Translations under genes and position numbers: made by a program
The notes under the pieces: model-generated
Seen by the model: only the letters and a program-made list of their open reading frames with translations
Database searches by the model: none
Told to the model about the DNA's origin: nothing
Part shown: positions 43,476 through 52,944 of the stretch, piece after piece
Position numbering within the stretch: position 1 is the first letter of the stretch
Layout: every line of letters starts with the position of its first letter
DNA from: an uncultured Chlorobiaceae bacterium
GTDB lineage: Bacteria; Bacteroidota; Chlorobiia; Chlorobiales; Chlorobiaceae
DNA length: 59,798 nt
Assembly: GCA_903940125.1 (NCBI GenBank)
Contig: CAJAJL010000079.1
Span: forward strand, 1 to 59,798
Direction of reading: 5' to 3'

Positions 43476-43853
43476 ATGAAAGAGATTATTGCAGTCATCC
43501 GTATCAACAAGGTCAACGCAACCAAGAAGGCGCTTATTGAGGCAGGCATCCCTGCATTTACAGCAACCGGAGGGGTTATGGGCCGCGGTAAAGGGGTGGT
43601 TCACTCCGATATTCTCCAGGGCGCTGAAGCGGGACATCTCGAAGCAATCGCCCAGCTTGGCAAAGCGCCGAGGCTGGTAGCCAAAAGGATTGTCACTGTT
43701 GTCGTACCTGAAGAGTTATGCAAAACAGCAATTGACACCATCATCAAAGCAAACCAGACCGGTAAACATGGTGACGGAAAGATATTTGTAACGCCAATTC
43801 TGGAAACCATCAGGGTAAGAACCGGCGAAAAGGACCAGGCAGCGTTGAATTAA
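43476..43853 (+). CDS. nifI2: Nitrogen regulatory PII-like protein NifI2
   Basis: A 125-residue PII-family protein following nifI1 after 2 bp. The beginning MKEIIAVIRINKVNATKKAL and the T-loop stretch with GVMGRGKGVVHSDILQG, longer than in NifI1, are typical of NifI2; the HGDGKIFVTPILETIRVRTGE end closes the PII core. It acts with NifI1 in post-translational control of nitrogenase. Genes are tightly packed, so the nifI proteins are made together with the structural subunits. Confidence 0.93.
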   Translation: MKEIIAVIRINKVNATKKALIEAGIPAFTATGGVMGRGKGVVHSDILQGAEAGHLEAIAQLGKAPRLVAKRIVTVVVPEELCKTAIDTIIKANQTGKHGDGKIFVTPILETIRVRTGEKDQAALN

Positions 43854-43890
43854 GAAAATCAATTTTCAAGGTGTAAACGGAGAGAGTTAC

Positions 43891-45537
43891 ATGGAGGCGA
43901 ACAAAATTTATCCAGATCCTTCAAAGGTGAGGGAGGAGCTCATACAACGCTACCCGAGCAAGGTCGCAAAAAAGCGTGCCAAATCGATTATCGTTAATGA
44001 CCCTGAGATTATTCCTGAAGTACAGGCAAACGTGCGGACAGTTCCCGGCATCATCACACAGCGGGGATGTTCCTATGCTGGTTGCAAAGGTGTTGTGCTT
44101 GGACCGACACGTGATATCGTAAACATTGTACATGGTCCTATCGGCTGCAGTTTCTATGCATGGCTGACGCGCCGCAACCAGACAAGGACCGAGTCTTTGA
44201 TGGACGCAAACTATATCCCCTACTGTTTTTCAACTGACATGCAGGAGGAGAATGTTGTCTTTGGCGGTGAAAAGAAGCTTAAAGTAGCTATTCAGGAGGC
44301 TTATGACCTCTTTCATCCGAAGTCCATCGCTATTTTTTCGACCTGTCCAGTTGGTCTGATCGGTGATGACGTTCATGCTGCATCAAAAGAGATGCGTGAG
44401 AAGTTTGGTGATTGTAACGTGTTTGGATTCAGCTGTGAAGGGTACAGGGGTGTCAGTCAGTCTGCAGGCCACCACATTGCCAACAACGGTGTTTTCAAAC
44501 ACATGGTTGGCCGCAATAACACTCCGAGCGAAGGAAAGTTCAAGCTCAACCTTCTTGGCGAGTACAACATCGGTGGTGACGCTTTTGAGATTGAACGGAT
44601 TTTTGACAAGGTGGGCATTACTCTGGTCTCATCCTTCAGCGGCAACTCAACGGTCAGCCAGATTGAAAACTCACATACAGCCGATCTTAACGTGATACTT
44701 TGTCACCGGTCGATCAACTATATGGGTGACATGATGGAGACTAAATATGGTATTCCGTGGATGAAGGTGAACTTTGTGGGTGCTGAATCGACTGCAAAGT
44801 CCCTGCGCAAAATTGCTGAGTACTTTGGTGATGAGGGTCTGAAGGCAAAGGTTGAAGAGGTTATTGCCGAAGAGATGCCGAAAGTCAAGGCAATTATTGA
44901 GGAGATTCTGCCAAGAACAACAGGCAAAACGGCCATGCTCTTTGTTGGAGGCTCACGTGCCCACCACTACCAGGATCTCTTCAGTGAACTTGGCATGACA
45001 ACGGTAGCTGCAGGATATGAGTTTGCTCACCGCGATGACTATGAAGGTCGTGACGTGCTGCCAAAAATCAAGGTTGATGCTGACAGCAAGAACATTGAGG
45101 AGTTGAAAGTGCTGCCCGACCCGGAACTTTACAATCCAAGAAAAACCGAAGCTGAGCTTGAAGCACTGAAGGAGAAAGGACTTGAAATCAACGGCTACTC
45201 GGGAATGATGAAGCAGATGACAAAGAAGTCACTTGTTGTCGACGACCTCAGCCACTATGAGTCTGAAAAGCTGATTGAGATCTATAAACCGGATATTTTC
45301 TGTGCCGGCATCAAGGAGAAGTATGTGGTACAGAAGATGGGAATTCCTTTGAAACAGCTTCACAGCTACGACTACGGCGGCCCCTACACCGGTTTTGAGG
45401 GTGCAGTGAACTTCTACAAGGATATCGACCGCATGGTGAACAACCCGGTATGGAAACTGATCAAGGCACCATGGCAGAAAGCCGGAGCTACAAACGGAAA
45501 AAGTAAAGGACTCAAAGCCAGTTACGTTACACAGTAA
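43891..45537 (+). CDS. nifD: Nitrogenase MoFe protein alpha chain NifD
   Basis: A 548-residue subunit carrying the FeMo-cofactor. P-cluster ligands are in QRGCSYAGC, GPIGCSFYAW and the FSTCPVGLIGDD motif; the cofactor Cys is in VILCHRSINYM and the cofactor His in LHSYDYGGPYTGFEGA. Compared with Azotobacter NifD (about 490 residues) there is an insertion in the C-terminal half around residues 395-440 (LPDPELYNPRKTEAELEALK), the longer form shared by methanogens, clostridia and green sulfur bacteria. The ATG follows GGAGAGA. nifEN and nifB in the same operon support a Mo enzyme rather than V or Fe-only. Confidence 0.97.
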   Translation: MEANKIYPDPSKVREELIQRYPSKVAKKRAKSIIVNDPEIIPEVQANVRTVPGIITQRGCSYAGCKGVVLGPTRDIVNIVHGPIGCSFYAWLTRRNQTRTESLMDANYIPYCFSTDMQEENVVFGGEKKLKVAIQEAYDLFHPKSIAIFSTCPVGLIGDDVHAASKEMREKFGDCNVFGFSCEGYRGVSQSAGHHIANNGVFKHMVGRNNTPSEGKFKLNLLGEYNIGGDAFEIERIFDKVGITLVSSFSGNSTVSQIENSHTADLNVILCHRSINYMGDMMETKYGIPWMKVNFVGAESTAKSLRKIAEYFGDEGLKAKVEEVIAEEMPKVKAIIEEILPRTTGKTAMLFVGGSRAHHYQDLFSELGMTTVAAGYEFAHRDDYEGRDVLPKIKVDADSKNIEELKVLPDPELYNPRKTEAELEALKEKGLEINGYSGMMKQMTKKSLVVDDLSHYESEKLIEIYKPDIFCAGIKEKYVVQKMGIPLKQLHSYDYGGPYTGFEGAVNFYKDIDRMVNNPVWKLIKAPWQKAGATNGKSKGLKASYVTQ

Positions 45538-45564
45538 TGATAGGAAAACGGAGACTATTCAATT

Positions 45565-46947
45565 ATGCTATTAAGACATACATCAAAAGAGGTTAAAGAG
45601 CGTGAAGGGCTTACGATCAACCCGGCGAAAACCTGCCAGCCGATCGGGGCCATGTACGCAGCGCTCGGTATTCATGGCTGTCTTCCTCACAGCCATGGTT
45701 CTCAGGGATGCTGTTCATATCATCGCAGTACCCTGACCCGACACTATAAAGAGCCCGTAATGGCGGCAACCAGTTCATTTACCGAGGGAGCTTCGGTATT
45801 TGGCGGCCAGGCTAACCTGCTTGCGGCCATCGAGACCATCTTTTCGGTCTATGAGCCGGACATCATTGCCGTTCACTCCACATGCCTTTCGGAGACCATC
45901 GGTGATGACTTGCAGCAGATTACAAGAAAGGCAAGAGATGACGGGAAAATTCCTGAAGGCAAGCATGTTATTTTTGCCAGCACTCCAAGTTTTATTGGTT
46001 CACATGTGACCGGTTATTCCAATATGTTAACCGGTATAGCTGAACAGTTTGCTGTTTCAACTGGTGTAAAGAAAAACCAGATCAACATCGTTGCCGGATG
46101 GATGGAGCCTTCGGACATGCGCGAGATCAAGCTCCTTTCAAAAAAACTCTGTGTTAAGATTGTGCTCTTTCCTGACACATCGGATGTCCTTGATGCGCCT
46201 CAAAGCGGAAAGCATGTCTTTTATCCTAAGGGCGGCACAACGGTGGCAGAACTGCAGAGCACAGGCGACAGCATCTATTCGCTTGCCCTTGGGCCCATCA
46301 GTGCGGAACCTGCGGCTATAGCGCTGGAAAAAAAGTGCAAAGTCAGTTTTGAAACCCTTGACATCCCGATCGGCCTGACAGCAACTGACCGATTCATTAT
46401 GACGATGAGCGAGGTTGCAAACGTGAACGTACCTGATGAGATTACAGAGGAGAGAGGACGGCTTGTGGATGTGATGGCCGACATGGAGCAGTATCTCTAC
46501 GGGAAAAAGGTAGCGCTCTTCGGAGACCCTGACCAACTTCTCCCGCTCACGGAGTTTCTGCTTGATTTGAACATGAAACCGACCCATATCGTCAGCGGCA
46601 CGCCTGGTCAGCGTTTTGAAAAACAGATGCGTCAGCTTCTTGACGAGAGGTCACCTGAAACAAACTTCCGCAACGGACTGCAGGCTGATATGTTTTTGCT
46701 GCACCAGTGGATGAAAAATGATCCTGTTGACCTGCTTATCGGCAACACCTACGGCAAGTATATGGCACGCGACGAAGATGTCCCGTTTATCAGATTCGGT
46801 TTCCCGATTCTTGATCGCATCGGTCACAGCTACTTTCCGAATGTCGGCTACAGCGGCAGCTTGAGACTTGTTGAAAAAATTCTCAGTGCCATTATGGACC
46901 GTCAGGATCGCGATGCGCTTGAAGAGAAGTTTGAGCTGGTTATGTAA
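45565..46947 (+). CDS. nifK: Nitrogenase MoFe protein beta chain NifK
   Basis: A 460-residue subunit that completes the P-cluster and pairs with NifD. It starts directly with a short lead into TINPAKTCQPIGAMYAALGI, so it is the short NifK form lacking the roughly 50-residue N-terminal extension of Azotobacter NifK. P-cluster Cys motifs AKTCQPIGA, GSQGCCSYHRS and STCLSETIGDD are intact, with the conserved Ser in FTEGASVFGG. It starts 27 bp after nifD. Confidence 0.97.
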   Translation: MLLRHTSKEVKEREGLTINPAKTCQPIGAMYAALGIHGCLPHSHGSQGCCSYHRSTLTRHYKEPVMAATSSFTEGASVFGGQANLLAAIETIFSVYEPDIIAVHSTCLSETIGDDLQQITRKARDDGKIPEGKHVIFASTPSFIGSHVTGYSNMLTGIAEQFAVSTGVKKNQINIVAGWMEPSDMREIKLLSKKLCVKIVLFPDTSDVLDAPQSGKHVFYPKGGTTVAELQSTGDSIYSLALGPISAEPAAIALEKKCKVSFETLDIPIGLTATDRFIMTMSEVANVNVPDEITEERGRLVDVMADMEQYLYGKKVALFGDPDQLLPLTEFLLDLNMKPTHIVSGTPGQRFEKQMRQLLDERSPETNFRNGLQADMFLLHQWMKNDPVDLLIGNTYGKYMARDEDVPFIRFGFPILDRIGHSYFPNVGYSGSLRLVEKILSAIMDRQDRDALEEKFELVM

Positions 46948-46987
46948 CCGTAAGTGCAGTACAACAATTATTTAAGGGGTCGTAGCT

Positions 46988-48349
46988 ATGGAAAAGATCA
47001 CTATTCTCGAAGGAAGGCAGAAGCAGATCTTCGAAAAGAAAACAGGTGCAGAGCAGCTTGATATTTCCTGCGACACATCAAGCCTGTCAGGATCTGTCAG
47101 CCAGCGTGCATGCGTCTTCTGCGGATCCCGTGTGGTACTCTATCCAGTAGCTGATGCCCTTCATCTTGTCCATGGTCCTATCGGGTGTGCCGCTTATACG
47201 TGGGACATCCGGGGGGCTGTCTCTTCAGGCCCTGAGTTGCACCGGTTGAGTTTTTCCACCGACCTGCAGGAGATGGATGTGATTTACGGCGGCGAAAAAA
47301 AGCTCTACCATTCACTCATTGAACTGATTGAGCAATATAAACCGAAAGCTGCATTTATTTATTCGACCTGCATTGTCGGGCTTATCGGTGATGATATTGA
47401 AGCCGTCTGCAGAAAAGTTGCAAAAGAGACTGGGATTCCTGTCCTGCCGGTACATTCCGAAGGGTTTAAAGGCACCAAAAAGGATGGTTACAAAGCAGCA
47501 TGCCATGCCCTTATGAAACTTATCGGCACAGGATCAACTGAGGGTATCAGTAAATACAGCATCAATATCCTTGGTGAATTCAACCTTGCCGGCGAAGCCT
47601 GGATTATCAGGAAGTATTACGAAAAAATGGGTATCGAAGTTGTTTCGACCCTGACTGGTGACGGACGCATTGATGCTGTCCGACGCGCACACGGAGCATC
47701 GCTCAACGTTGTACAGTGCTCCGGTTCCATGACCTGGCTTGCCAAAGAGATGGAGCAGAAATACGGCATCCCCTATATCCGCGTCTCATACTTCGGTATC
47801 GAAGATATGTCAAAATCACTCTACGATGTTGCTAAACACTTCGCTGAGCGCCCGGACATTATGGAAGCCGCAAAACAGGTTGTAAGTGAAGAGGTAAAAG
47901 AGCTTTATCCTTCACTGCAGAAGTTCAAAAAAGCACTGACCGGAAAGAAAGCGGCAATTTATGTCGGCGGTGCATTTAAAACATTTTCACTTATCAAGGC
48001 ACTCCGTTCAATCGGCATGTCGGTAGTGCTTGCAGGATCACAGACCGGAAACAAGGATGATTATGCCAGGCTCAAGGAGATGTGCGACGAAGGAACCGTG
48101 ATTGTAGACGATTCAAACCCTGTTGAGCTTTCGAAATTCATTCTTGAAAAAGAGGCTGACCTGCTTATAGGGGGTGTGAAAGAACGGCCAATCGCCTTCA
48201 AGCTTGGTATTGGATTCTGCGATCATAACCATGAGAGGAAAATTCCTCTCGCCGGATTTGTCGGTATGTACAATTTTGCACTGGAGGTCTATCAATCGGT
48301 CATGAGTCCGGTATGGCAGTTCGCTCCAAGAAAAGGAGTCAAGATATGA
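46988..48349 (+). CDS. nifE: FeMo-cofactor assembly scaffold NifE
   Basis: A 453-residue NifD paralogue that with NifN forms the scaffold where the NifB cofactor is matured to FeMo-co. Cys motifs QRACVFCGSRVVLYPV, GPIGCAAYTWDIRGA and YSTCIVGLIGDD match NifE; the FeMo-co His ligand region of NifD is altered. The ATG follows AAGGGG. Its stop overlaps the nifN start (ATGA). Confidence 0.96.
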   Translation: MEKITILEGRQKQIFEKKTGAEQLDISCDTSSLSGSVSQRACVFCGSRVVLYPVADALHLVHGPIGCAAYTWDIRGAVSSGPELHRLSFSTDLQEMDVIYGGEKKLYHSLIELIEQYKPKAAFIYSTCIVGLIGDDIEAVCRKVAKETGIPVLPVHSEGFKGTKKDGYKAACHALMKLIGTGSTEGISKYSINILGEFNLAGEAWIIRKYYEKMGIEVVSTLTGDGRIDAVRRAHGASLNVVQCSGSMTWLAKEMEQKYGIPYIRVSYFGIEDMSKSLYDVAKHFAERPDIMEAAKQVVSEEVKELYPSLQKFKKALTGKKAAIYVGGAFKTFSLIKALRSIGMSVVLAGSQTGNKDDYARLKEMCDEGTVIVDDSNPVELSKFILEKEADLLIGGVKERPIAFKLGIGFCDHNHERKIPLAGFVGMYNFALEVYQSVMSPVWQFAPRKGVKI

Positions 48350-49698
48350 AGCACGCAAAAACAGCAACACAGAACGCCTGCAAGCTCTGCAACCCGCTCG
48401 GGGCCTGCCTTGCCTTCAGGGGAATAGAGAACTGCGTGCCGTTCCTGCACGGCTCTCAGGGATGCGCGACCTATATACGCCGCTACCTGATCAGCCATTA
48501 CAAGGAGCCAATCGATATTGCTTCATCAAATTTCCATGAAGAAACCGCAGTATTCGGCGGCAGTCATAACCTTAAAATTGGACTCAAAAACGTCAGCAAG
48601 CAATACAAGCCGGAGGTTATCGGCATAGCTACCACCTGCCTGAGCGAGACGATAGGTGATGATGTGCCTATGATCATCAGGGAGTATAAACAGGAGTTCA
48701 AAAACGGCTCACCGATGCCGATCATGATTCATGCTTCAACGCCAAGCTATATGGGGAGTCATATCGACGGTTTCCATGCTGCTGTACGGGCAACGGTGAA
48801 AACTCTCGCTGAGAAAGGTGCACGGGAAAACCTGATCAATATCTTCCCGAACATGGTATCACCGGCAGACATAAGATACCTCAAGGAGATTCTTGAAGAT
48901 TTCAAGGTACCCTATATGCTTCTGCCCGACTATTCACAGACAATGGACGGTGGACCGTGGGGCGAATATCATCGCATTCCACCTGGCGGTACTCCAGCGA
49001 GCGCAATTGCCATGGCAGGACGTGCAAGTGCAAGCATAGAATTCGGCTCTACACTTGAAACATCGAAATCAGCCGCAGGATATCTCGAAGAGGCATTCGG
49101 AGTACCGCGGTATCATCTTTCCCTTCCTATCGGCATCAAGGGGAGCGACACATTCTTTACCCTGCTTGAAACACTCACTCAACAGGAGAGGCCCGAAAAA
49201 TATGACGATGAACGTCGCCGTCTGATTGATGCTTACGCTGACGGACATAAATATGTGTTCGAGCAGAAGGTCATTATCTATGGCGAAGAGGATCTGGTAG
49301 TCGGCATGACAGCATTTCTCAGCGAAATCGGCATAACCCCCGTACTCTGTGCTTCTGGCGGAAAAAGCGGCCTTCTGAGAAAAAGCATTAAAGAGTTGAT
49401 CCCCAACATGGAGGAGCTGGGTATCAAGGTGCGGGAAGGCGTTGATTTTGTCGATATCGAAGATGAAGCAAAGCTACTGAAACCCGATTTTCTTATCGGC
49501 AACAGTAAAGGGTATACCATGTCAAGAAAAAACAATATTCCGCTGCTCAGGCTCGGCTTTCCGATACACGACCGCTTCGGAGGTCAGAGAATGCACCACC
49601 TGGGGTACAGAGGCACCCAGGAACTGTTTGACCGGATTGTCAATACCGTTATCGAACAGCGGCAGAATGCCTCATCAATCGGCTATACTTACATGTAA
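48346..49698 (+). CDS. nifN: FeMo-cofactor assembly scaffold NifN
   Basis: A 450-residue NifK paralogue and partner of NifE. The ATG at 48346 overlaps the nifE stop by 4 bp and has the ribosome site AAAAGGAG; an upstream in-frame start inside nifE is unlikely. Motifs QNACKLCNPLGACLAFRGIE, HGSQGCATYIRR and TTCLSETIGDD are typical of NifN. The nifB gene follows after 12 bp. Confidence 0.95.
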   Translation: MKHAKTATQNACKLCNPLGACLAFRGIENCVPFLHGSQGCATYIRRYLISHYKEPIDIASSNFHEETAVFGGSHNLKIGLKNVSKQYKPEVIGIATTCLSETIGDDVPMIIREYKQEFKNGSPMPIMIHASTPSYMGSHIDGFHAAVRATVKTLAEKGARENLINIFPNMVSPADIRYLKEILEDFKVPYMLLPDYSQTMDGGPWGEYHRIPPGGTPASAIAMAGRASASIEFGSTLETSKSAAGYLEEAFGVPRYHLSLPIGIKGSDTFFTLLETLTQQERPEKYDDERRRLIDAYADGHKYVFEQKVIIYGEEDLVVGMTAFLSEIGITPVLCASGGKSGLLRKSIKELIPNMEELGIKVREGVDFVDIEDEAKLLKPDFLIGNSKGYTMSRKNNIPLLRLGFPIHDRFGGQRMHHLGYRGTQELFDRIVNTVIEQRQNASSIGYTYM

Positions 49699-49710
49699 AG
49701 GGAGGAAACC

Positions 49711-50985
49711 ATGTCACTCAAAATAGAAAACCACCCCTGTTTCAACGATGCGTCCCGCCATAAATTCGGTCGTATCCACCTCCCTGTTGCACCGAAATGC
49801 AACATCCAGTGCAACTACTGCAACCGGAAGTTCGACTGCATGAACGAAAACCGTCCCGGTGTAACAAGCCGGATACTATCGCCTCTGCAGGCTTTGCACT
49901 ATCTGGAACAGGCCTTGGTGCTCTCACCGAACATTGCCGTCGTCGGGATTGCCGGCCCGGGAGACCCTTTTGCCAATCCGGATGAAACCATGGAAACGCT
50001 ACGGCTGGTAAGGGCAAAATATCCTGATATGCTGCTCTGCCTTGCAACAAACGGGCTGGAACTGCTGCCTTATATTGATGAACTTGCAGAACTGAAGGTG
50101 AGCCACGTCACCATTACCATTAACGCAATCGACCCGGTAATCGGTGCAGAGGTCTATGCCTGGGTCAGATATAAAAAGAAAATGTACCGTGAGGTTGAGG
50201 CTGCCAGGGTGCTTATCGCAAACCAGCTTGAGTCGCTTAAAAAGCTTAAGGAAGCGGGCATAACCGCTAAAGTTAACTCGATTATCATTCCAGGTGTCAA
50301 CGACACTCATGTGATTGCCGTTGCATCAAAAGTAGCTGAGCTTGGAGCAGATATTCTGAACTGTCTCCCTTATTACAGCACAACGGAAACAGTTTTTGAA
50401 AACATAGAGGAACCATCTCTGGAAATGGTAGCTGAAATTCAGATTGCCACGAGCGAGTACCTACCGCAAATGAAACACTGCGCAAGGTGCCGCGCCGATG
50501 CAGTCGGGATCATCGGTGAGATCAACAACGAAGAGATGATGAAGAAGCTCGCAGAGGCAGCCGCGTTACCGAAAAATCCATCTGAAAAGCGGCCATACAT
50601 TGCTGTAAGCAGTATGGAAGGGGTACTGATCAACCAGCATCTCGGTGAAGCAGAGCGCTTTCTGATTTATGGCTTCAACCATCAAAACGGTGATTGTATC
50701 CTTGTCGATTCCCGAACAGCACCGCCATCCGGCGGAGGTCAACAGCGGTGGGAAGCGCTTGCCGACACACTGCACGATTGCAGAGCTCTGCTCGTCAATG
50801 GTGCCGGAGACTCACCGACCAAAGTCATGAAAGCTAAAGGCATAGATGTCATGGTTCTTGAAGGCGTCATTGAAGAAGCTGTTCACGGTGTGTTTATCGG
50901 GCAGGACCTGAAACATCTCATGAAAAGCAGTCAAATCCATGCATGCGGAACAAGCTGTTCCGGCACCGGAGGCGGATGCGGCTGA
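49711..50985 (+). CDS. nifB: NifB, radical SAM FeMo-co precursor synthase with NifX-like tail
   Basis: A 424-residue fusion. Residues 1-290 are the radical SAM domain with the cluster motif CNIQCNYCNRKFDC and the GPGDPFANP motif; the enzyme fuses two [4Fe-4S] clusters and inserts carbide to make NifB-co. Residues about 300-405 are a NifX/NafY-like cofactor-binding domain (IAVSSMEGVLINQHLGEA). The protein ends in a Cys-rich tail, CGTSCSGTGGGCG. It is the last cofactor gene of the operon. Confidence 0.96.
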   Translation: MSLKIENHPCFNDASRHKFGRIHLPVAPKCNIQCNYCNRKFDCMNENRPGVTSRILSPLQALHYLEQALVLSPNIAVVGIAGPGDPFANPDETMETLRLVRAKYPDMLLCLATNGLELLPYIDELAELKVSHVTITINAIDPVIGAEVYAWVRYKKKMYREVEAARVLIANQLESLKKLKEAGITAKVNSIIIPGVNDTHVIAVASKVAELGADILNCLPYYSTTETVFENIEEPSLEMVAEIQIATSEYLPQMKHCARCRADAVGIIGEINNEEMMKKLAEAAALPKNPSEKRPYIAVSSMEGVLINQHLGEAERFLIYGFNHQNGDCILVDSRTAPPSGGGQQRWEALADTLHDCRALLVNGAGDSPTKVMKAKGIDVMVLEGVIEEAVHGVFIGQDLKHLMKSSQIHACGTSCSGTGGGCG

Positions 50986-51060
50986 TCGGAGGGAGGGATC
51001 TATTATTGCAAAACATTTATCAAAACCATTCGCTAATTATAATACATACGAAACACCATC

Positions 51061-51369
51061 ATGGACAAACCAAAACATCACATTTTCGTCTGCGCAAGTT
51101 TCCGCGCCCAGGGAACTCCCCAGGGCATCTGTCACAAAAAAGAGTCGCTCAGCCTTATTCCCTATCTCGAAAGCGAACTCTCTGACCGTGGCATGACTGA
51201 CGTAGCCGTCTCTGCAACAGGGTGCCTCAACATCTGCGAAAAAGGACCTGTCGTTGTAATTTATCCTGAAAATTTCTGGTATGGAGAGATAGATGGGGAA
51301 GAAAAAATTGACGAAATCCTTGATGCTCTTGAAAATGGTGAAGCCTGCGAAGCTCACCTGATAAGCTGA
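51061..51369 (+). CDS. Thioredoxin-fold [2Fe-2S] ferredoxin, nif-associated
   Basis: A 102-residue protein of the thioredoxin-like [2Fe-2S] ferredoxin family (Clostridium pasteurianum/Azotobacter FdI type). The four expected Cys ligands are in the segments FVCASFRAQGTPQGICHKK and SATGCLNICEKGP, followed by a VIYPENFWYG strand. It lies 75 bp after nifB, before the operon terminator, so it is probably part of the nif transcript and may serve electron transfer or cofactor assembly. Confidence 0.9.
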   Translation: MDKPKHHIFVCASFRAQGTPQGICHKKESLSLIPYLESELSDRGMTDVAVSATGCLNICEKGPVVVIYPENFWYGEIDGEEKIDEILDALENGEACEAHLIS

Positions 51370-51383
51370 AACGTTATTCGGTT

Positions 51384-51426
51384 AGTGCTGTCTTTTGCAA
51401 TGCAGAAGACAGCACTCATTTTTTTA
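51384..51426 (+). terminator. Terminator of the nif operon
   Basis: A perfect 11-bp stem, AGTGCTGTCTT with its complement, an 11-nt loop and a run of T residues (to 51426) start 15 bp after the ferredoxin stop. Confidence 0.92.
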
Positions 51427-51556
51427 GGTGCCGTTATAACCGAAAAAACATATCGAAAATTCCATTTTTTGCTGCAACACCTGTTCTTTCTTCATTACAC
51501 CTACCCGGTGCTCTCCGGCGCCGGGATTTTTTTCTGAATCAAATGGGTGAACGTTA

Positions 51557-51958
51557 TCACTTCTTTCTTTTCAGTAAAATTGAATGGTAGAGAGGAACAC
51601 ATCTTGAATCTTTCAGTGTGGTAATCGTAGCGGAGAATAAAAGATGATCGTTGACGCCTGTAAGGGTACCAAACCCCTCATTGCCGAATGAATCATCGAA
51701 GGTGAAATGACATTTTGTTGTCTCTTTATAACATTTACCGGAAAAATCGGGTGCTGCTGAGCGGCCTGAAGAGTATCCCGCTATGCCATCGAGTTCCAAT
51801 TCACCTTTGTTCTCGGTGATAGTGAGAGATAGAAAGCGTTGTTCGGGATCTTGATTTGTCGTCGTTGTTCCTTCAAACGAGCCAAGAATTGACCGAGAAG
51901 AAAAGCCGCACAACATGGTGACCAGAAAGCAAATGGTAAATGTTTGGAGTAAACGCAT
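51557..51958 (-). CDS. Small exported protein of unknown function
   Basis: A 133-residue protein with an N-terminal signal peptide (MRLLQTFTICFLVTMLCGFSS). The mature part is beta-rich with two Cys close together (GKCYKETTKCHF) and a third near the C-terminus. The position of the Cys in MLCGFSS does not make a good lipobox, so secretion is likelier than lipid anchoring. No family was recognised. It is transcribed toward the nif terminator and is probably monocistronic. Confidence 0.55.
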   Translation of the reverse strand: MRLLQTFTICFLVTMLCGFSSRSILGSFEGTTTTNQDPEQRFLSLTITENKGELELDGIAGYSSGRSAAPDFSGKCYKETTKCHFTFDDSFGNEGFGTLTGVNDHLLFSATITTLKDSRCVPLYHSILLKRKK

Positions 51959-52256
51959 TGTTTAAGGCAACCAGATGACTGAGGTTGAGAATATGCTTAT
52001 ATAAGTATACCGCCGCACTTGATGACGTATGTAATGAAGGTAAATTAAAGTTTTTTTGATATAGCGCATGAATGGTGCGCTGACCCAAAGCTTTTCGAAA
52101 AAACTTGTTGTATTTTATAATGCGTGTAAGGAAAAACCGGCAACTTGAGAAAAAGTTATAGAACAGTTTCGGGTTGTTCAGGAAGAGCATCGGAAGTTTC
52201 TCACGAATCTTGAAGGCCATCTCGGAGAGAGTAATAATCTTTATCAATTTCTAAGA

Positions 52257-52691
52257 ATGATATCAATGAAAATCAGTGCTCGCAATGTCTTTTCAGGAAC
52301 CATTGAAAAAATCACCAAAGGCTCAGTTAACGCAGAAGTTATTCTTCTGATCAGTGAAGGAACCCGCATTGTTTCAATTATCACCAATGGTGCAGTGGAC
52401 AACCTCAATTTGAGAGAGGGTATGCATGCATACGCCATTATCAAATCAAGCTCAATTATTATCGCCCGGGAACTGCTGGATGCTAAATTAAGTGCCCGCA
52501 ACGTCATCCCCGGCAAAATCAGTAAGCTTGTTGAAGGACCTGTCAACACAGAGGTTGATGTTGAAATAGGGGGAGGAAACGTCATTTCCGCTATTATTAC
52601 CCATGGCAGTTCTGAAAAGCTTGAACTGAAAGAGGGTGACACCGCCTGTGCAGTGTTCAAAGCATCAAGTGTGATCCTTGGTATAAACTAA
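52257..52691 (+). CDS. mop: Molbindin, two-Mop-domain molybdate-binding protein
   Basis: A 144-residue protein made of two Mop/TOBE domains in tandem: each begins KISARNVFSGTI or KLSARNVIPGKI and ends in a KSSSIIIA / KASSVILG strand. This is the di-Mop form of molbindin, a cytosolic oligomer that stores molybdate or tungstate. The ATG at 52257 or 52266 can serve as start. Its location just beyond the Mo-nitrogenase operon suggests supply of molybdate for FeMo-co. Confidence 0.92.
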   Translation: MISMKISARNVFSGTIEKITKGSVNAEVILLISEGTRIVSIITNGAVDNLNLREGMHAYAIIKSSSIIIARELLDAKLSARNVIPGKISKLVEGPVNTEVDVEIGGGNVISAIITHGSSEKLELKEGDTACAVFKASSVILGIN

Positions 52692-52912
52692 GTTGGGGAG
52701 ATTTCTCACGTTCGTTCGAAATGACAAGGGCTCACAAGGTGAAATGCCATAGTGCACAGGAGACAACGTGACAAGGGAATGCAAGAGGAAAGACAAAGAA
52801 GGGAAAAACAAGGGAAAAACGTAATTACAAGGGGTAAGATGGGGAAAAGGGTGCTTTTTTTCTTATTAAACTAAGAAAATTGGGCTTTTTTTTGGAAATT
52901 ACCGAAAATAGA
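52692..52912 (+). other. Intergenic region with a purine-rich tract
   Basis: This 220-bp part of the 460-bp gap between mop and DUF4395 holds no clear gene. A roughly 85-nt G/A-rich tract (about 52766-52852) is followed by T runs. Just after mop, a segment around TTCGTTCGAAATGACAA resembles palindromic intergenic repeats seen in many genomes; no second copy was noticed in this window. Confidence 0.35.
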
Positions 52913-52928
52913 GTTAACAATTGTTAAC
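52913..52928. promoter_or_regulatory. 16-bp perfect palindrome GTTAACAATTGTTAAC
   Basis: The sequence equals its own reverse complement over 16 bp and lies 16 bp upstream of the candidate leader-peptide ATG. A dimeric repressor or activator of the downstream sulfur cluster could bind here. Identity of the regulator is unknown. Confidence 0.5.
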
Positions 52929-52944
52929 CGAACGATAAACGACC

